Shown: piece after piece, positions 27,461 to 36,364 of the stretch
Layout of the letters: each line of letters opens with the position of its first letter
Position numbering within the stretch: position 1 is the first letter of the stretch
NCBI GenBank assembly: GCA_902609675.1
Contig: CACLST010000009.1
Span: 1-40,625, forward strand
DNA from: an uncultured Pelagibacteraceae bacterium
Lineage (GTDB): Bacteria; Pseudomonadota; Alphaproteobacteria; Pelagibacterales; Pelagibacteraceae
Reading direction: 5' to 3'
DNA length: 40,625 nt
Program-made: the position numbers and the translations under genes
Notes under the pieces: generated by a model
The model's input: the letters and a program-made list of their open reading frames with translations, nothing else
What the model was told of the DNA's origin: nothing
Databases searched by the model: none

Positions 27461-28902
27461 TAATAATTGAGACCGAAGTGAGTATACTTAACGTTCAAAT
27501 AATCTTTGATAGCCATTGAACCACCTTCTCTTCCATAGCCTGTTTGTTTTATTCCTCCAAAAGGCACTTCAGCGAAAGCAATTGTTGGATGGTTTACAGC
27601 ACATGTTCCAGTTTCCATTTTTTCTGAGACTTTGTGCGCTTTTTCTAAAGAATTTGTATAGATATAACTTGCTAAACCAAGGTCATTGTCATTTGCTCTT
27701 TTCACAACTTCATCCGTGTCTTTAAAAGTAAGCAATGGAACTAAAGGTCCAAATGGCTCTTCTTTAGCAATTGTAAAATTATCTTTAACATTATCAAAAA
27801 TAGTTGGTTCATAAAAATACCCTTTGTTAAAACCAGCAGGCCTTTTTCCACCACATAAAACAGTCGCTCCTTCATTTTTAGTTTTTTCTACTAATGCCTC
27901 TATTTCATTTAATCTTTTTTCTGTTGTTAAAGGCCCTAGAATTGTATCTTCATCCATTCCGTTACCAACTTTAAGCTTGGTGACTTTTTCAACTAAAGTT
28001 TTAGCAAATTCATCTTTTTTACTTTCATGAATATAAAACCTTGCAGGTGATATACAAACTTGACCATTATTTCTAAATTTAGCAGTGATTGCCATGTCAG
28101 TTACTTTGTTAATATCTACATCGTCAAAAACAATAAAAGGTGAATGACCACTTAACTCCATGGTAACTCTTTGAACTTTTTCAGCAGCTTGTTTTAAAAT
28201 TAGTTTTCCAACTCTTGTTGAGCCAGTTATAGAAACCTTTTTTACTATGTCAGATGATATTAATTGAGATGAGATTTTAGCTGGATCACCAGATAATAAA
28301 TTTACTACTCCTGGAGGAACACCCGCATCATTTATAATATTCATAAGCTCCATTACACTACCTGGAGTAATCACATCAGGCTTACAAATTACTGAACATC
28401 CTGCAGCTAAAGCAGTGGAAATTTTTCTTGAAGATAAAACTATTGGAAAATTCCAGGGTATTAATCCAGCAACAACTCCAACAGGTTCATATTTTACATA
28501 CATTCTTGTATGTTCAAATCTACTTTCAACTATCTGACCATAAATTCTTTTAGTTTCTTCAGAGTTCCATTCAAAAATATCTGCAGCGCCTCCAACTTCC
28601 CCTTTTGCTTCTGATAGTGGCTTTCCAACTTCTAATGTTAACCACTTAGCCAAAACATCAGTTCTCTCTCTCATAAGGTCGGCAATTTTTCTTATAATTT
28701 TTGATCTTTGCCAAGGTGGAGTATTTCTCCAAACTTCAAGACCTTTTTCTGCAGACTTAAGTGCTTTGTTTACATCTTCTTCACCTGCTTTAGATGCCTT
28801 ACCTAAAACTTCTTCTGTTGCAGGATTTAAAACATCATAAGTTTCATTATTTTGTGACGCTTGCCATTTGCCATCAATGAATTGTCCAAATTTGCTATAC
28901 AT
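27460..28902 (-). CDS. NAD(P)-dependent aldehyde dehydrogenase (SSADH-like)
   Basis: 480-residue ALDH. Cofactor and catalytic motifs: IPWNFPIVLSSRKISTALAAG, Gly-rich SITGSTRVGK, general base Glu in MELSGHSPF, nucleophile Cys in NNGQVCISPARF. FGGIKQTGYGREGG near the C-terminus is typical of succinate-semialdehyde and related dehydrogenases. It does not look like the CoA-dependent methylmalonate-semialdehyde enzyme IolA. Upstream partner of the HpcH/HpaI aldolase; divergent from iolD across 55 bases. Confidence 0.94.
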   Translation of the reverse strand: MYSKFGQFIDGKWQASQNNETYDVLNPATEEVLGKASKAGEEDVNKALKSAEKGLEVWRNTPPWQRSKIIRKIADLMRERTDVLAKWLTLEVGKPLSEAKGEVGGAADIFEWNSEETKRIYGQIVESRFEHTRMYVKYEPVGVVAGLIPWNFPIVLSSRKISTALAAGCSVICKPDVITPGSVMELMNIINDAGVPPGVVNLLSGDPAKISSQLISSDIVKKVSITGSTRVGKLILKQAAEKVQRVTMELSGHSPFIVFDDVDINKVTDMAITAKFRNNGQVCISPARFYIHESKKDEFAKTLVEKVTKLKVGNGMDEDTILGPLTTEKRLNEIEALVEKTKNEGATVLCGGKRPAGFNKGYFYEPTIFDNVKDNFTIAKEEPFGPLVPLLTFKDTDEVVKRANDNDLGLASYIYTNSLEKAHKVSEKMETGTCAVNHPTIAFAEVPFGGIKQTGYGREGGSMAIKDYLNVKYTHFGLNY

Positions 28903-28957
28903 AATTTTTATTTTGTGGTTTATTAGTTGAATATTTGAGGAGAATATAACTAGAAAA

Positions 28958-30802
28958 ATGAAAAAAATAAAGCTTACTTGCGCACATGCCCTAGTTAAAC
29001 ACTTAATTGCACAGAAAATCTATATAGATGGTAAAGTTGAACCTTTATTCCCAGGAGCTTTTGGTATTTTTGGACATGGAAATGTAGCATGTATTGGGCA
29101 AGCTTTAGAGGAAAATAAAGATAAACTTCCAACATTTAGAGGTCATCATGAGCAAAATATGGCTTTAACAGGTGTTGCTTATGCAAGAGCTAAAAGAAGA
29201 AAGCAAATTTTTATTGCAACAAGTTCGGTTGGACCAGGATCTACAAATCTAGTTACAGCATCAGCTGTAGCAATGAGTAATAGATTGCCAATTTTATTTT
29301 TACCTGGAGACACTTACGCAAATAGAATGCCAGATCCAGTTTTACAACAGGTTGAACATTTTTCAAATCCAGGAATGACAGCTAACGACTCATTTAAACC
29401 AGTTACAAAATATTTTGATAGAATTACAAGACCAGAACAAATATTACAGTCACTTCCTCAAGCAATTCAAACCATGTTAGATCCAGCAGAGTGTGGACCT
29501 GCATGTTTATCTTTGTGCCAAGATGTGCAAGGTGAAACTTTTGATTATCCTGAAGAATTTTTTAAAGAAAGAATTCATAACATTAGAAGACCTAGACCTG
29601 ACGATTTTCAAATTAAAAAAGCAGTAGAAAAAATTAAAAATTCGAAAAAACCTATTATAATTTCTGGAGGTGGAGTATTTTATTCTGATGCCATGGATGA
29701 GTTAGGCAATTTTGCAACTAAACATAATATACCAGTAACCCAAACAGTTATGGGATACTCAACAATGAAAAAAGATCATTCTCATTTTGTAGGACCAATA
29801 GGAGGACTTGGAGGAAAGGCTGCAAATAATTTAGCTAAAGAAACTGATTTAGCAATTTGTATTGGTACAAAATTAGCTGACTTTACAACTGGATCATGGG
29901 CGAATTTTGAAAATCCTCAATTTAAACTAGTTTCAATTAATATTGCTAGACACGATGCAAATAAACATTTAGCAGAGGCAGTTATTGGAGATGCAAAAGT
30001 ATCATTAATAGAATTATCAAATGCACTTGGAGATTGGAGATCATCTGATAATTGGCATAAAAAATCACAAGATGAGCTTAAGTCTTGGAATGAATATGTA
30101 GATAAAGAGAGTGGCCCAACTAATCAAGATTTACCAAGTTATGCTCACGCTGTTGGAGCAATTTATAGGAATTCAGATCCAACTGATATAGCTGTTACAG
30201 CAGCAGGAGGTTTGGTCGGAGAAGTTGTTCAAGTTTGGCGGCCAAAAGAATTAAATACCCATGAAACAGAGTGGGGATTTAGTTGCATGAGTTATGAAAT
30301 TTCCGGTGCCCTTGGAATTAAAATGGCAAACCCAGATAAAGATGTCATTGCATTTGTAGGAGATGGTTCATATTTGTTAAACAATTCTGACATATATTCT
30401 TCAGTATTAACGAAAAACAAATTAATAATTATCGTGTGTGATAATGGAGGTCATGCTGTTATAAATAGACTTCAATTGTTCAAGGGTGGAAAAGAATTTA
30501 ATTGTTTATTTAATTCATCAAATGTTCAAGATTTAAAAGAAGTTAATTTTGCTCAACATGCTGCAAGTATGGGAGCAAAATCAGAACATGTTTCTAGTAT
30601 TTCAGAATTAGAAGAGGCATTTAAAAGAGCTAAGCAGTCAGATATCACTTATGTCATTTCAATCAAAACACATAGTTATGAATGGCTTGAGGGATCTGCT
30701 TATTGGGAAAGTCCTACGCTTGAAATACCAACATCAAAAGAAAATGAAGAAGCATTAAAACTCCATAAAGAAGGAAAATCAAAACAGAGACAAGGTGTTT
30801 AA
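28958..30802 (+). CDS. iolD: Trihydroxycyclohexanedione hydrolase IolD (ThDP enzyme)
   Basis: 614-residue thiamin-diphosphate enzyme that hydrolyses the ring of 3D-(3,5/4)-trihydroxycyclohexane-1,2-dione to 5-deoxy-glucuronate. N-terminal ThDP domain with FGHGNVACIGQALEE and RGHHEQNMALTGVAYA, central domain around KPIIISGGGVFYSD, C-terminal ThDP-binding FVGDGSYLLNNSDI. The insertion pattern and RGHHEQNM motif are IolD-like rather than acetolactate synthase. A GAGGAG lies 15 bases before the ATG, rather far for a ribosome site; no in-frame ATG/GTG/TTG is nearer. First gene of a long plus-strand run to the sugar importer. Confidence 0.93.
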   Translation: MKKIKLTCAHALVKHLIAQKIYIDGKVEPLFPGAFGIFGHGNVACIGQALEENKDKLPTFRGHHEQNMALTGVAYARAKRRKQIFIATSSVGPGSTNLVTASAVAMSNRLPILFLPGDTYANRMPDPVLQQVEHFSNPGMTANDSFKPVTKYFDRITRPEQILQSLPQAIQTMLDPAECGPACLSLCQDVQGETFDYPEEFFKERIHNIRRPRPDDFQIKKAVEKIKNSKKPIIISGGGVFYSDAMDELGNFATKHNIPVTQTVMGYSTMKKDHSHFVGPIGGLGGKAANNLAKETDLAICIGTKLADFTTGSWANFENPQFKLVSINIARHDANKHLAEAVIGDAKVSLIELSNALGDWRSSDNWHKKSQDELKSWNEYVDKESGPTNQDLPSYAHAVGAIYRNSDPTDIAVTAAGGLVGEVVQVWRPKELNTHETEWGFSCMSYEISGALGIKMANPDKDVIAFVGDGSYLLNNSDIYSSVLTKNKLIIIVCDNGGHAVINRLQLFKGGKEFNCLFNSSNVQDLKEVNFAQHAASMGAKSEHVSSISELEEAFKRAKQSDITYVISIKTHSYEWLEGSAYWESPTLEIPTSKENEEALKLHKEGKSKQRQGV

Positions 30803-30811
30803 AAACTTTTT

Positions 30812-31972
30812 ATGAATAAGGTTTTTAAAATTGGTTTAATAGGTTGTGGACATATCGCTGAAACATATTTTAGAGCTGAAAAATATTTCAATAATATTAA
30901 AATTGTTAAATGTGCAGATATAAATGTGAAAGCTGCAAAACGTTGTGCATTAAACTATGGAATAAAATTTTTAACTGTAAATGAACTGCTAAAAGATAAA
31001 GAGGTTGAAATTATTTTAAACCTTACAATTCCAAAAGCGCATTATTCAATATCTAAAAAAGCTTTAACAAATGGAAAACATGTATACTCTGAAAAGCCAT
31101 TAGCAATAAATTTAAAAGATGGAAAAGATTTAATAAAATTTTCAAAGAAAAACAAATTATATTTAGGTAATGCTCCTGATACATTTTTGGGTGGTGGAAT
31201 TCAAAAATCAAAAGAACTAGTTGAAAAGAACATAATTGGAAAAATTAAATTAGGCAATGCAGTTTTTGCTTTTCCTGGAATTGAGTCTTATCATCCTAAC
31301 CCTGAACCGTGGTTTGCAAAAAATGAGGGAGGTCCTGTTATTGATATGGGACCGTATTATATTACCGCTTTAGTAAATCTGTTAGGACCTGCAAAAAAAG
31401 TAACTAGCACCATCATTCAAGGTCAAAAATATAGAACTATTGGTATAGGACCTAAAAAAGGAAAAAAATTTAAGGTAGAATGTCCAACTACTTATTTATC
31501 TACAATCAATTTTAAAAATAACTCCGTTATAAGATTAACATTATCATTTGATGTAATAGCTCATCAAAGAAATCACATTGAATTATATGGAGAAAAGGGC
31601 TCAATGATTGTTCCTGACCCAAATATGTTTGGTGGATCAGTGTTAACTTGTAATAAATTAGGGGAAAATTGGAAAGAATTTAAGACTACAAAAATGTCAT
31701 TGGGACGTATTAATATAAGAACACAAAGTTCTAGAGCTAACGAAGCACCAACTAATGCAAACTATCGAGGAGCTGGATTATCTGAAATGGCATATTCAAT
31801 TGAGAATAAAAGAAAACATTTATGTAATGGTGAGATATCTTTACATGTATTAGAAATTATTACTTCTATTATGAAAGCAGCTAAATTTGGAACATCTGTG
31901 TCAATTAATTCTAACTGTGTAAAACCAAAAAAGTTTTTAGAAAAAGATGCAAAAAAATTACTAAATAAATAG
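30812..31972 (+). CDS. Gfo/Idh/MocA-family oxidoreductase
   Basis: 386 residues, third member of the family in the window. Rossmann GLIGCGHIAETYFRA, SEKPLAINLKDG with the conserved Lys, NAPDTFLGGGIQKS, and EGGPVIDMGPYYITALVNLLG. The NAPDTFLGG variant differs from IolG, so a sugar or keto-polyol substrate is likely but unspecified. Starts 9 bases after iolD and is followed after 3 bases by a hydroxyacid dehydrogenase. Confidence 0.9.
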   Translation: MNKVFKIGLIGCGHIAETYFRAEKYFNNIKIVKCADINVKAAKRCALNYGIKFLTVNELLKDKEVEIILNLTIPKAHYSISKKALTNGKHVYSEKPLAINLKDGKDLIKFSKKNKLYLGNAPDTFLGGGIQKSKELVEKNIIGKIKLGNAVFAFPGIESYHPNPEPWFAKNEGGPVIDMGPYYITALVNLLGPAKKVTSTIIQGQKYRTIGIGPKKGKKFKVECPTTYLSTINFKNNSVIRLTLSFDVIAHQRNHIELYGEKGSMIVPDPNMFGGSVLTCNKLGENWKEFKTTKMSLGRINIRTQSSRANEAPTNANYRGAGLSEMAYSIENKRKHLCNGEISLHVLEIITSIMKAAKFGTSVSINSNCVKPKKFLEKDAKKLLNK

Positions 31973-31975
31973 ACA

Positions 31976-32998
31976 GTGAAGAAACATATAGTTATTTCTG
32001 ATCCATATCCAAGAAGATTAGATTTAATCTTTTCAAAAAAAAAACTTAAGGAATTAAAATCAAAATATAAATTAATAACTGCTCCTAAGTTAAATAAAAA
32101 AGTTTTTTATGAAAAAAATATTCATAAAGCTACTTTTATAATGGGTCAGCCAGATCTTGATAAAAATCTTTTATCAAAAGCTTCTAAGTTGAAATGTATT
32201 ATAAATGTCGAAAGTAATTTTATGGATAATATTGACTATGATTTTTGCTTTAAAAAAAAAATTGATGTCATCGCTACATCACCTGTTTTTTCAAAGCCTG
32301 TTGCTGAAATAGCCTTAGGTATGACTTTGTCTATATTAAGAAATATACATAATGCTCATTTTGATTTTGTAAAAGGTAAAGAAAAATATGGTTTAAAGAG
32401 TAATTTGAATGCTTCCCTTTTGGCAAATAAAAAAATTGGTTTACTTGGTTTTGGAGATTTAGCTAAGGCGCTTTATCCATTGCTGCTACCATTTACAAAA
32501 AATATAAATGTTTATGACCCCTGGGTCCCAAATAAAATAATAAAAAAAGCAGGTTTTAAGTCTATTAATTTAAATAAAATGTTTAGTGATTGTGAGATTA
32601 TTTATGTTCTAGCAACTGTCACAACTAAAAACAAAAATTTAATAAGCAAAAAATTATTAAATAAAATGAAGCCTAAATCAGTTTTTGTTTTAATGAGTAG
32701 AGCAGCAATCGTTAATTTTGTGGACCTAAAAAAAAGAATTAAAAAGGGAGATATATATGTCGCAACAGATGTATTTCCTGAAGAACCTGTAAAAAAAAAT
32801 GATCCAATTAGAAAGCTTAAAAATATATTGTTTTCAGCTCATAGAGCCGGAGCTTTAGAACAGGCTTTTTTTGAAATGGGTGATATTGTTCTAAAAGATA
32901 TGAACTTAATTTTAAAAAAAATGCCTCCAAAATTCTGCAAAAGGGCTCAAAGAAAAACGGTAAATCTGTTAGCCTCAAAACCTGTTGCAATTAACTGA
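31976..32998 (+). CDS. Divergent D-isomer 2-hydroxyacid dehydrogenase
   Basis: 340 residues, GTG start. Rossmann LLGFGDLAKALYPLLLPF, dinucleotide Asp in VYDPW, catalytic-type Arg in VLMSRAAIVNF, Glu in DVFPEEPVKK, His in LFSAHRAGALEQ. Much more diverged and Lys-rich than the one at 21055-22011. Likely a reductase/dehydrogenase for a 2-hydroxy acid in the same pathway; not identified further. Ends 22 bases before the ABC ATPase start. Confidence 0.82.
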   Translation: MKKHIVISDPYPRRLDLIFSKKKLKELKSKYKLITAPKLNKKVFYEKNIHKATFIMGQPDLDKNLLSKASKLKCIINVESNFMDNIDYDFCFKKKIDVIATSPVFSKPVAEIALGMTLSILRNIHNAHFDFVKGKEKYGLKSNLNASLLANKKIGLLGFGDLAKALYPLLLPFTKNINVYDPWVPNKIIKKAGFKSINLNKMFSDCEIIYVLATVTTKNKNLISKKLLNKMKPKSVFVLMSRAAIVNFVDLKKRIKKGDIYVATDVFPEEPVKKNDPIRKLKNILFSAHRAGALEQAFFEMGDIVLKDMNLILKKMPPKFCKRAQRKTVNLLASKPVAIN

Positions 32999-33020
32999 TT
33001 TTTTTATATTTTCTTCACTT

Positions 33021-33770
33021 ATGTCATCAATTAATCAATTACTTCTAGAAGCAAAAAGTGTAACAAAATACTTTGGAACAATAACAGCTCTCGAGAATGT
33101 AAATTTAAAGATACATGCAGGAGAATGTCTAGGTGTTGTGGGCGATAATGGAGCTGGAAAATCAACTCTAATGAAGGTTTTATCAGGGCTATACAAACCA
33201 AGTGCAGGCTCATTATTCTTTGATGGTAAAGAGAAGATTTTAGAAAGTCCAAAAGATTCTCAAAATTTAGGTCTTGAAATGGTTTATCAAGACTTGGCAT
33301 TAGCTGGAAATCTTCCTATAGGTGAAAATATTTTTTTAGGGCGTGAACCAACTAAAAATCTTGGACTACTTAAATTTCTAGATTATAAAAAAATTAAAGA
33401 ACTTACTGATGCGCATCTTGGTAAATTAAAAATTAATGTCAAAAGCGCTGATCAAAAAGTAGAAGAACTTTCAGGTGGTCAAAGGCAAGCAGTTGCAATT
33501 GCAAGATCAACAGCATTTAATGCTAAAGTTGTAATAATGGATGAACCAACTGCTGCACTTGCAATTAAAGAAGTTGGTAAAGTTCTAGATCTTATAAATA
33601 GTTTAAAACAAACAGGTGTTGGAGTAATAGTTATCAGTCATAGAATGGATGATATTTTTGCCGTGTGTGATCGTGTGATGGCCTTATTCCAAGGAACAAA
33701 TTTTGCAGAGTCTGAATTATCTAAAACTTCAAGAGATGAAGTAATAGGTTGGATTATGGGTAAAAAATAA
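33021..33770 (+). CDS. Sugar ABC transporter ATPase (FrcA-like, single domain)
   Basis: 249 residues from the ATG at 33021. Walker A GDNGAGKST, signature LSGGQRQAVAIARS, Walker B VVIMDEPTAAL, H-loop VISHRMD. Members of the CUT2 class such as RbsA have two such domains; here there is one, as in fructose-type FrcA systems. A TTG 36 bases upstream is in frame but lies inside the previous gene and is less likely. Followed after 2 bases by the permease. Confidence 0.95.
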   Translation: MSSINQLLLEAKSVTKYFGTITALENVNLKIHAGECLGVVGDNGAGKSTLMKVLSGLYKPSAGSLFFDGKEKILESPKDSQNLGLEMVYQDLALAGNLPIGENIFLGREPTKNLGLLKFLDYKKIKELTDAHLGKLKINVKSADQKVEELSGGQRQAVAIARSTAFNAKVVIMDEPTAALAIKEVGKVLDLINSLKQTGVGVIVISHRMDDIFAVCDRVMALFQGTNFAESELSKTSRDEVIGWIMGKK

Positions 33771-33772
33771 TT

Positions 33773-34786
33773 ATGGAAAATAAAGATCAAGAAAAAAATT
33801 CGCTGTATTTAAAAATAATGCCATACCTTGAAAAGTATGGAATATTATTGCTACTGGTAATAATGATTGTAGTAATGCACTTCCTTCAGCCAGATGTTTT
33901 CTTATCCTGGAGAAATGTTACCAATGTATTCAAGCAAATTTCATGGCAATCGATGTTAGCATTAGGTGTGTTTATGGTGATAGTTACAGCAGGGATTGAT
34001 CTATCGGTTGGATCAATAATGATGTTGTCGTTAATGATACTTGCAATAGTTGCTAAAGCAGGAGCGCCTTGGTACATAGTAGTAATAACGCCTTTGATAG
34101 CAGGATTTCTATGTGGTCTATTTAATGGATTAGGAATAACCCTCCTGAGGATGCCTCATCCTTTCATAATGACTTTAGGAACATTGTATATCTTTAGAGG
34201 AACAGGAAATTTAATTTCAGGTGGAACACCAATAAGTGGTTTTACAGACGAAGTTAGATATCTTGGTCATGGACGGATTGATTTAACTTGGCTTGGTTTA
34301 GAAAAATCACAATATTTACCAGTCAGTTTAGTTCTTATTGCAATTGTTTATATAATTTTTTGGATATTTATGAATAAAACTCGAACAGGAAAATGGATTT
34401 ATGCAATTGGAGGAAATCCTAATGCTGCAAGAGCATCCGGTATAAACGTTAATAAAATTCTTGTAATAGTTTACTCACTTTGTGGGTTTTTATCTGGAAT
34501 TGGAGCACTTATTTTAGCTGGACGAACAGACTCAGGATATCCTAATGCTGGATTACAATCTGAGTTAGATGCAATAGCAGCATGCATTATTGGTGGAGCG
34601 AGTTTTTTTGGAGGAAGAGGTACAGTTCTTGGAGTTTTTGCAGGTGTAATGATCATGGGTATTTTAAGAAATGGTCTTAATCTGATGGATGTAAGTTCAT
34701 TTTGGCAACAGGTTCTAATTGGATCTATTATAGTATTAGCGGTATATATAGACGTTCTTAGAAGAGATCTTGGGACAAGAAAATAA
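33773..34786 (+). CDS. Sugar ABC transporter permease (RbsC/FrcC type)
   Basis: 337-residue inner-membrane permease with about 8-10 hydrophobic helices, of the branched-chain/ribose permease fold. Typical motifs: VTAGIDLSVGSIMMLS, MTLGTLYIFRGTGNLISGG, GNPNAARASGINV and AACIIGGASFFGGRGTVLG. Works with the preceding ATPase and following binding protein to import a sugar or polyol (CUT2 family). 108 bases separate it from the binding-protein gene. Confidence 0.95.
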   Translation: MENKDQEKNSLYLKIMPYLEKYGILLLLVIMIVVMHFLQPDVFLSWRNVTNVFKQISWQSMLALGVFMVIVTAGIDLSVGSIMMLSLMILAIVAKAGAPWYIVVITPLIAGFLCGLFNGLGITLLRMPHPFIMTLGTLYIFRGTGNLISGGTPISGFTDEVRYLGHGRIDLTWLGLEKSQYLPVSLVLIAIVYIIFWIFMNKTRTGKWIYAIGGNPNAARASGINVNKILVIVYSLCGFLSGIGALILAGRTDSGYPNAGLQSELDAIAACIIGGASFFGGRGTVLGVFAGVMIMGILRNGLNLMDVSSFWQQVLIGSIIVLAVYIDVLRRDLGTRK

Positions 34787-34867
34787 CACACCTAATAGTT
34801 GTAATTGTAAATTTGATTGTCTTTTATAAACAGTTGAATTTTTTTTAAAAATTTTATTAAATTAATT

Positions 34868-34883
34868 TTTAATAATTATTAAA
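34868..34883. repeat. 16-bp perfect palindrome before binding-protein gene
   Basis: TTTAATAATTATTAAA is a perfect palindrome whose last bases touch the AGGGG ribosome-binding site (34883-34887). Could be an operator or a weak hairpin near the start. All-AT palindromes occur by chance in such DNA, so weight is low. Confidence 0.35.
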
Positions 34884-34894
34884 GGGGTAAAAAT

Positions 34895-35827
34895 ATGAGA
34901 GAACTAAACAGAAAAATTGTTGTTTTCGTTTCAGCAATTTTTTTATTGATTAGCATGGGGTCAGTATCTTTTGCTGACGGACATGGTAAAAAAATCTTAT
35001 TCAGTATTAAAGGACCTGGATCTGGAAACCCATTCTGGGCTTCTGTAACAAAAGGTGCTGAAGAAGAGGCAAAAAAATTAGGAGTAAAATTAATTTTAAT
35101 TGCTCCTCCACAAGAAGGTGATGTACAAGCTCAGATAAACCAAGTTGAGGACCAACTTGCAAAAGGTGTTGATGCACTAGCACTTGCACCCGGAGATCCA
35201 AACGCTTTTGCACCAATTGTAGACGATGCTATTAAAAGCGGTGTTCCAGTTGTATTTGTTGATACAAAAGGAATTAATGAAGGTGTAACTTTCATTGGGA
35301 CAAATAATATGAACGGTGCAGAATTGGCTGCAAAATTTATTTGTGATAAAACTCCAAAAGGATCTGATGTTGCAATTCTTACTGGGATTGAGTCTCAATC
35401 GACTGCATTACTAAGAAGAGATGGTGCAATTAAAGGATTTAAAAACTGTGGTTTAAACCTTGTTGCTACTCAAACAGCTGAGTGGGATACTGCAAAAGGT
35501 AGATCAGTTACTGAATCAATTATCTTGAAAAATCCTAACATCAAAGCAATCTTTGCTTCTAATGACAATATGGGTTTAGGTGCTATGCAAGCACTAAAAG
35601 ATGCTGATATGAATGATGTGATCGTTGTTGGTTTTGATGCTACTCCAGATGCTGCTACTAGCATCCTAAAAGGAGAGATGACTGCAACAATAGCTCAGTT
35701 CTCATACAACATGGGCGCGTATGGAGTTAAATATGCTCTTGAGCTAGCTAACGGTGGAAGTATTGATCCTAATATTGATACTGGTACACAATTAGTAACA
35801 ACAGAAAACGCTAACGATTTTAAATAA
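34895..35827 (+). CDS. Sugar ABC transporter periplasmic binding protein
   Basis: 310-residue precursor with a Sec signal peptide (hydrophobic VVFVSAIFLLISMGSVSF; cleavage likely after SFA, mature start DGHGK). Ribose-binding-protein fold (Peripla_BP_4): KGPGSGNPFWASVTKGA, VDALALAPGDPNAFAPI, FASNDNMGLGAMQAL, VVGFDATPDAATSILKG. Ligand not known; family includes ribose, fructose and inositol binders. Strong ribosome site AGGGG 7 bases upstream and a strong terminator follow, as for an abundant binding protein. Confidence 0.95.
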   Translation: MRELNRKIVVFVSAIFLLISMGSVSFADGHGKKILFSIKGPGSGNPFWASVTKGAEEEAKKLGVKLILIAPPQEGDVQAQINQVEDQLAKGVDALALAPGDPNAFAPIVDDAIKSGVPVVFVDTKGINEGVTFIGTNNMNGAELAAKFICDKTPKGSDVAILTGIESQSTALLRRDGAIKGFKNCGLNLVATQTAEWDTAKGRSVTESIILKNPNIKAIFASNDNMGLGAMQALKDADMNDVIVVGFDATPDAATSILKGEMTATIAQFSYNMGAYGVKYALELANGGSIDPNIDTGTQLVTTENANDFK

Positions 35828-35847
35828 TCTTTAGAAAAATCAAAATT

Positions 35848-35880
35848 AAAAGGGTGGAATTTTATTTCACCCTTTTTTTT
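35848..35880 (+). terminator. Rho-independent terminator after binding-protein gene
   Basis: Stem GGGTGGAAT (35852-35860) with ATTTCACCC (35864-35872; one G-T pair), loop TTT, flanked by AAAA and a run of eight T from 35873. Ends the transporter transcript 20 bases before the next start codon. Confidence 0.93.
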
Positions 35881-35899
35881 TATATAATATAGTGGCCAA

Positions 35900-36364
35900 A
35901 TGCTAATTAAAATTAATCCAATTTTAAGCCCTGAGCTCCTATATCAGTTAAGGGCAATGGGTCATGGTGATAAACTTGTTTTAACTGATGCTAATTTTCC
36001 AGCATATTCTCACTCTTTAAATAATAAAGTAATTAGACTAGATGGAGTAGATATTTATGAAGCTACAAAGGCTATTCTTTCTGTTTTTCCATTAGATAGT
36101 TTCATTGATTCAGCTGCAAACAGAATGCAGGTTGATAACAAACCTGATGAATTAACTGATTGTCATAAAGATTTTATTAAAGCTGTAAAAGAAACTTCTG
36201 GAGAAAATTGGAAGATTGGTTCAATTGAAAGACAAGAATTTTATAAAGAGGCAAAAAAATCTCAATTAATAGTATCAACTTCTGAAATGAGACCATATGG
36301 GTGTTTTATATTAACAAAGGGAGTGATTAAACCAGATGGTAGTGTTTGGGTTCTTGATAAATAA
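35900..36364 (+). CDS. RbsD/FucU-family sugar mutarotase (FucU type)
   Basis: 154-residue cytoplasmic mutarotase that interconverts sugar anomers after uptake. The N-terminus MLIKINPILSPELLYQLRAMGHGDKLVLTDANFPAYS with the catalytic His in MGHGD is closer to FucU (fucose) than to RbsD (ribose). A TATAAT box at 35883-35888 is only 11 bases before the ATG, immediately after the terminator, so a leaderless transcript is possible. Overlaps the kinase gene by one base (TAATG). Confidence 0.92.
   Translation: MLIKINPILSPELLYQLRAMGHGDKLVLTDANFPAYSHSLNNKVIRLDGVDIYEATKAILSVFPLDSFIDSAANRMQVDNKPDELTDCHKDFIKAVKETSGENWKIGSIERQEFYKEAKKSQLIVSTSEMRPYGCFILTKGVIKPDGSVWVLDK

Noticed and set aside
28937-28957. 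GAGGAG as an ordinary ribosome-binding site of iolD
   Set aside because: It is 15 bases from the ATG, too far for normal use, and no ATG/GTG/TTG start in frame lies closer.
32985-33020. TTG start at 32985 for the ABC ATPase
   Set aside because: It lies inside the previous gene and adds residues not seen in the family; ATG at 33021 is better.
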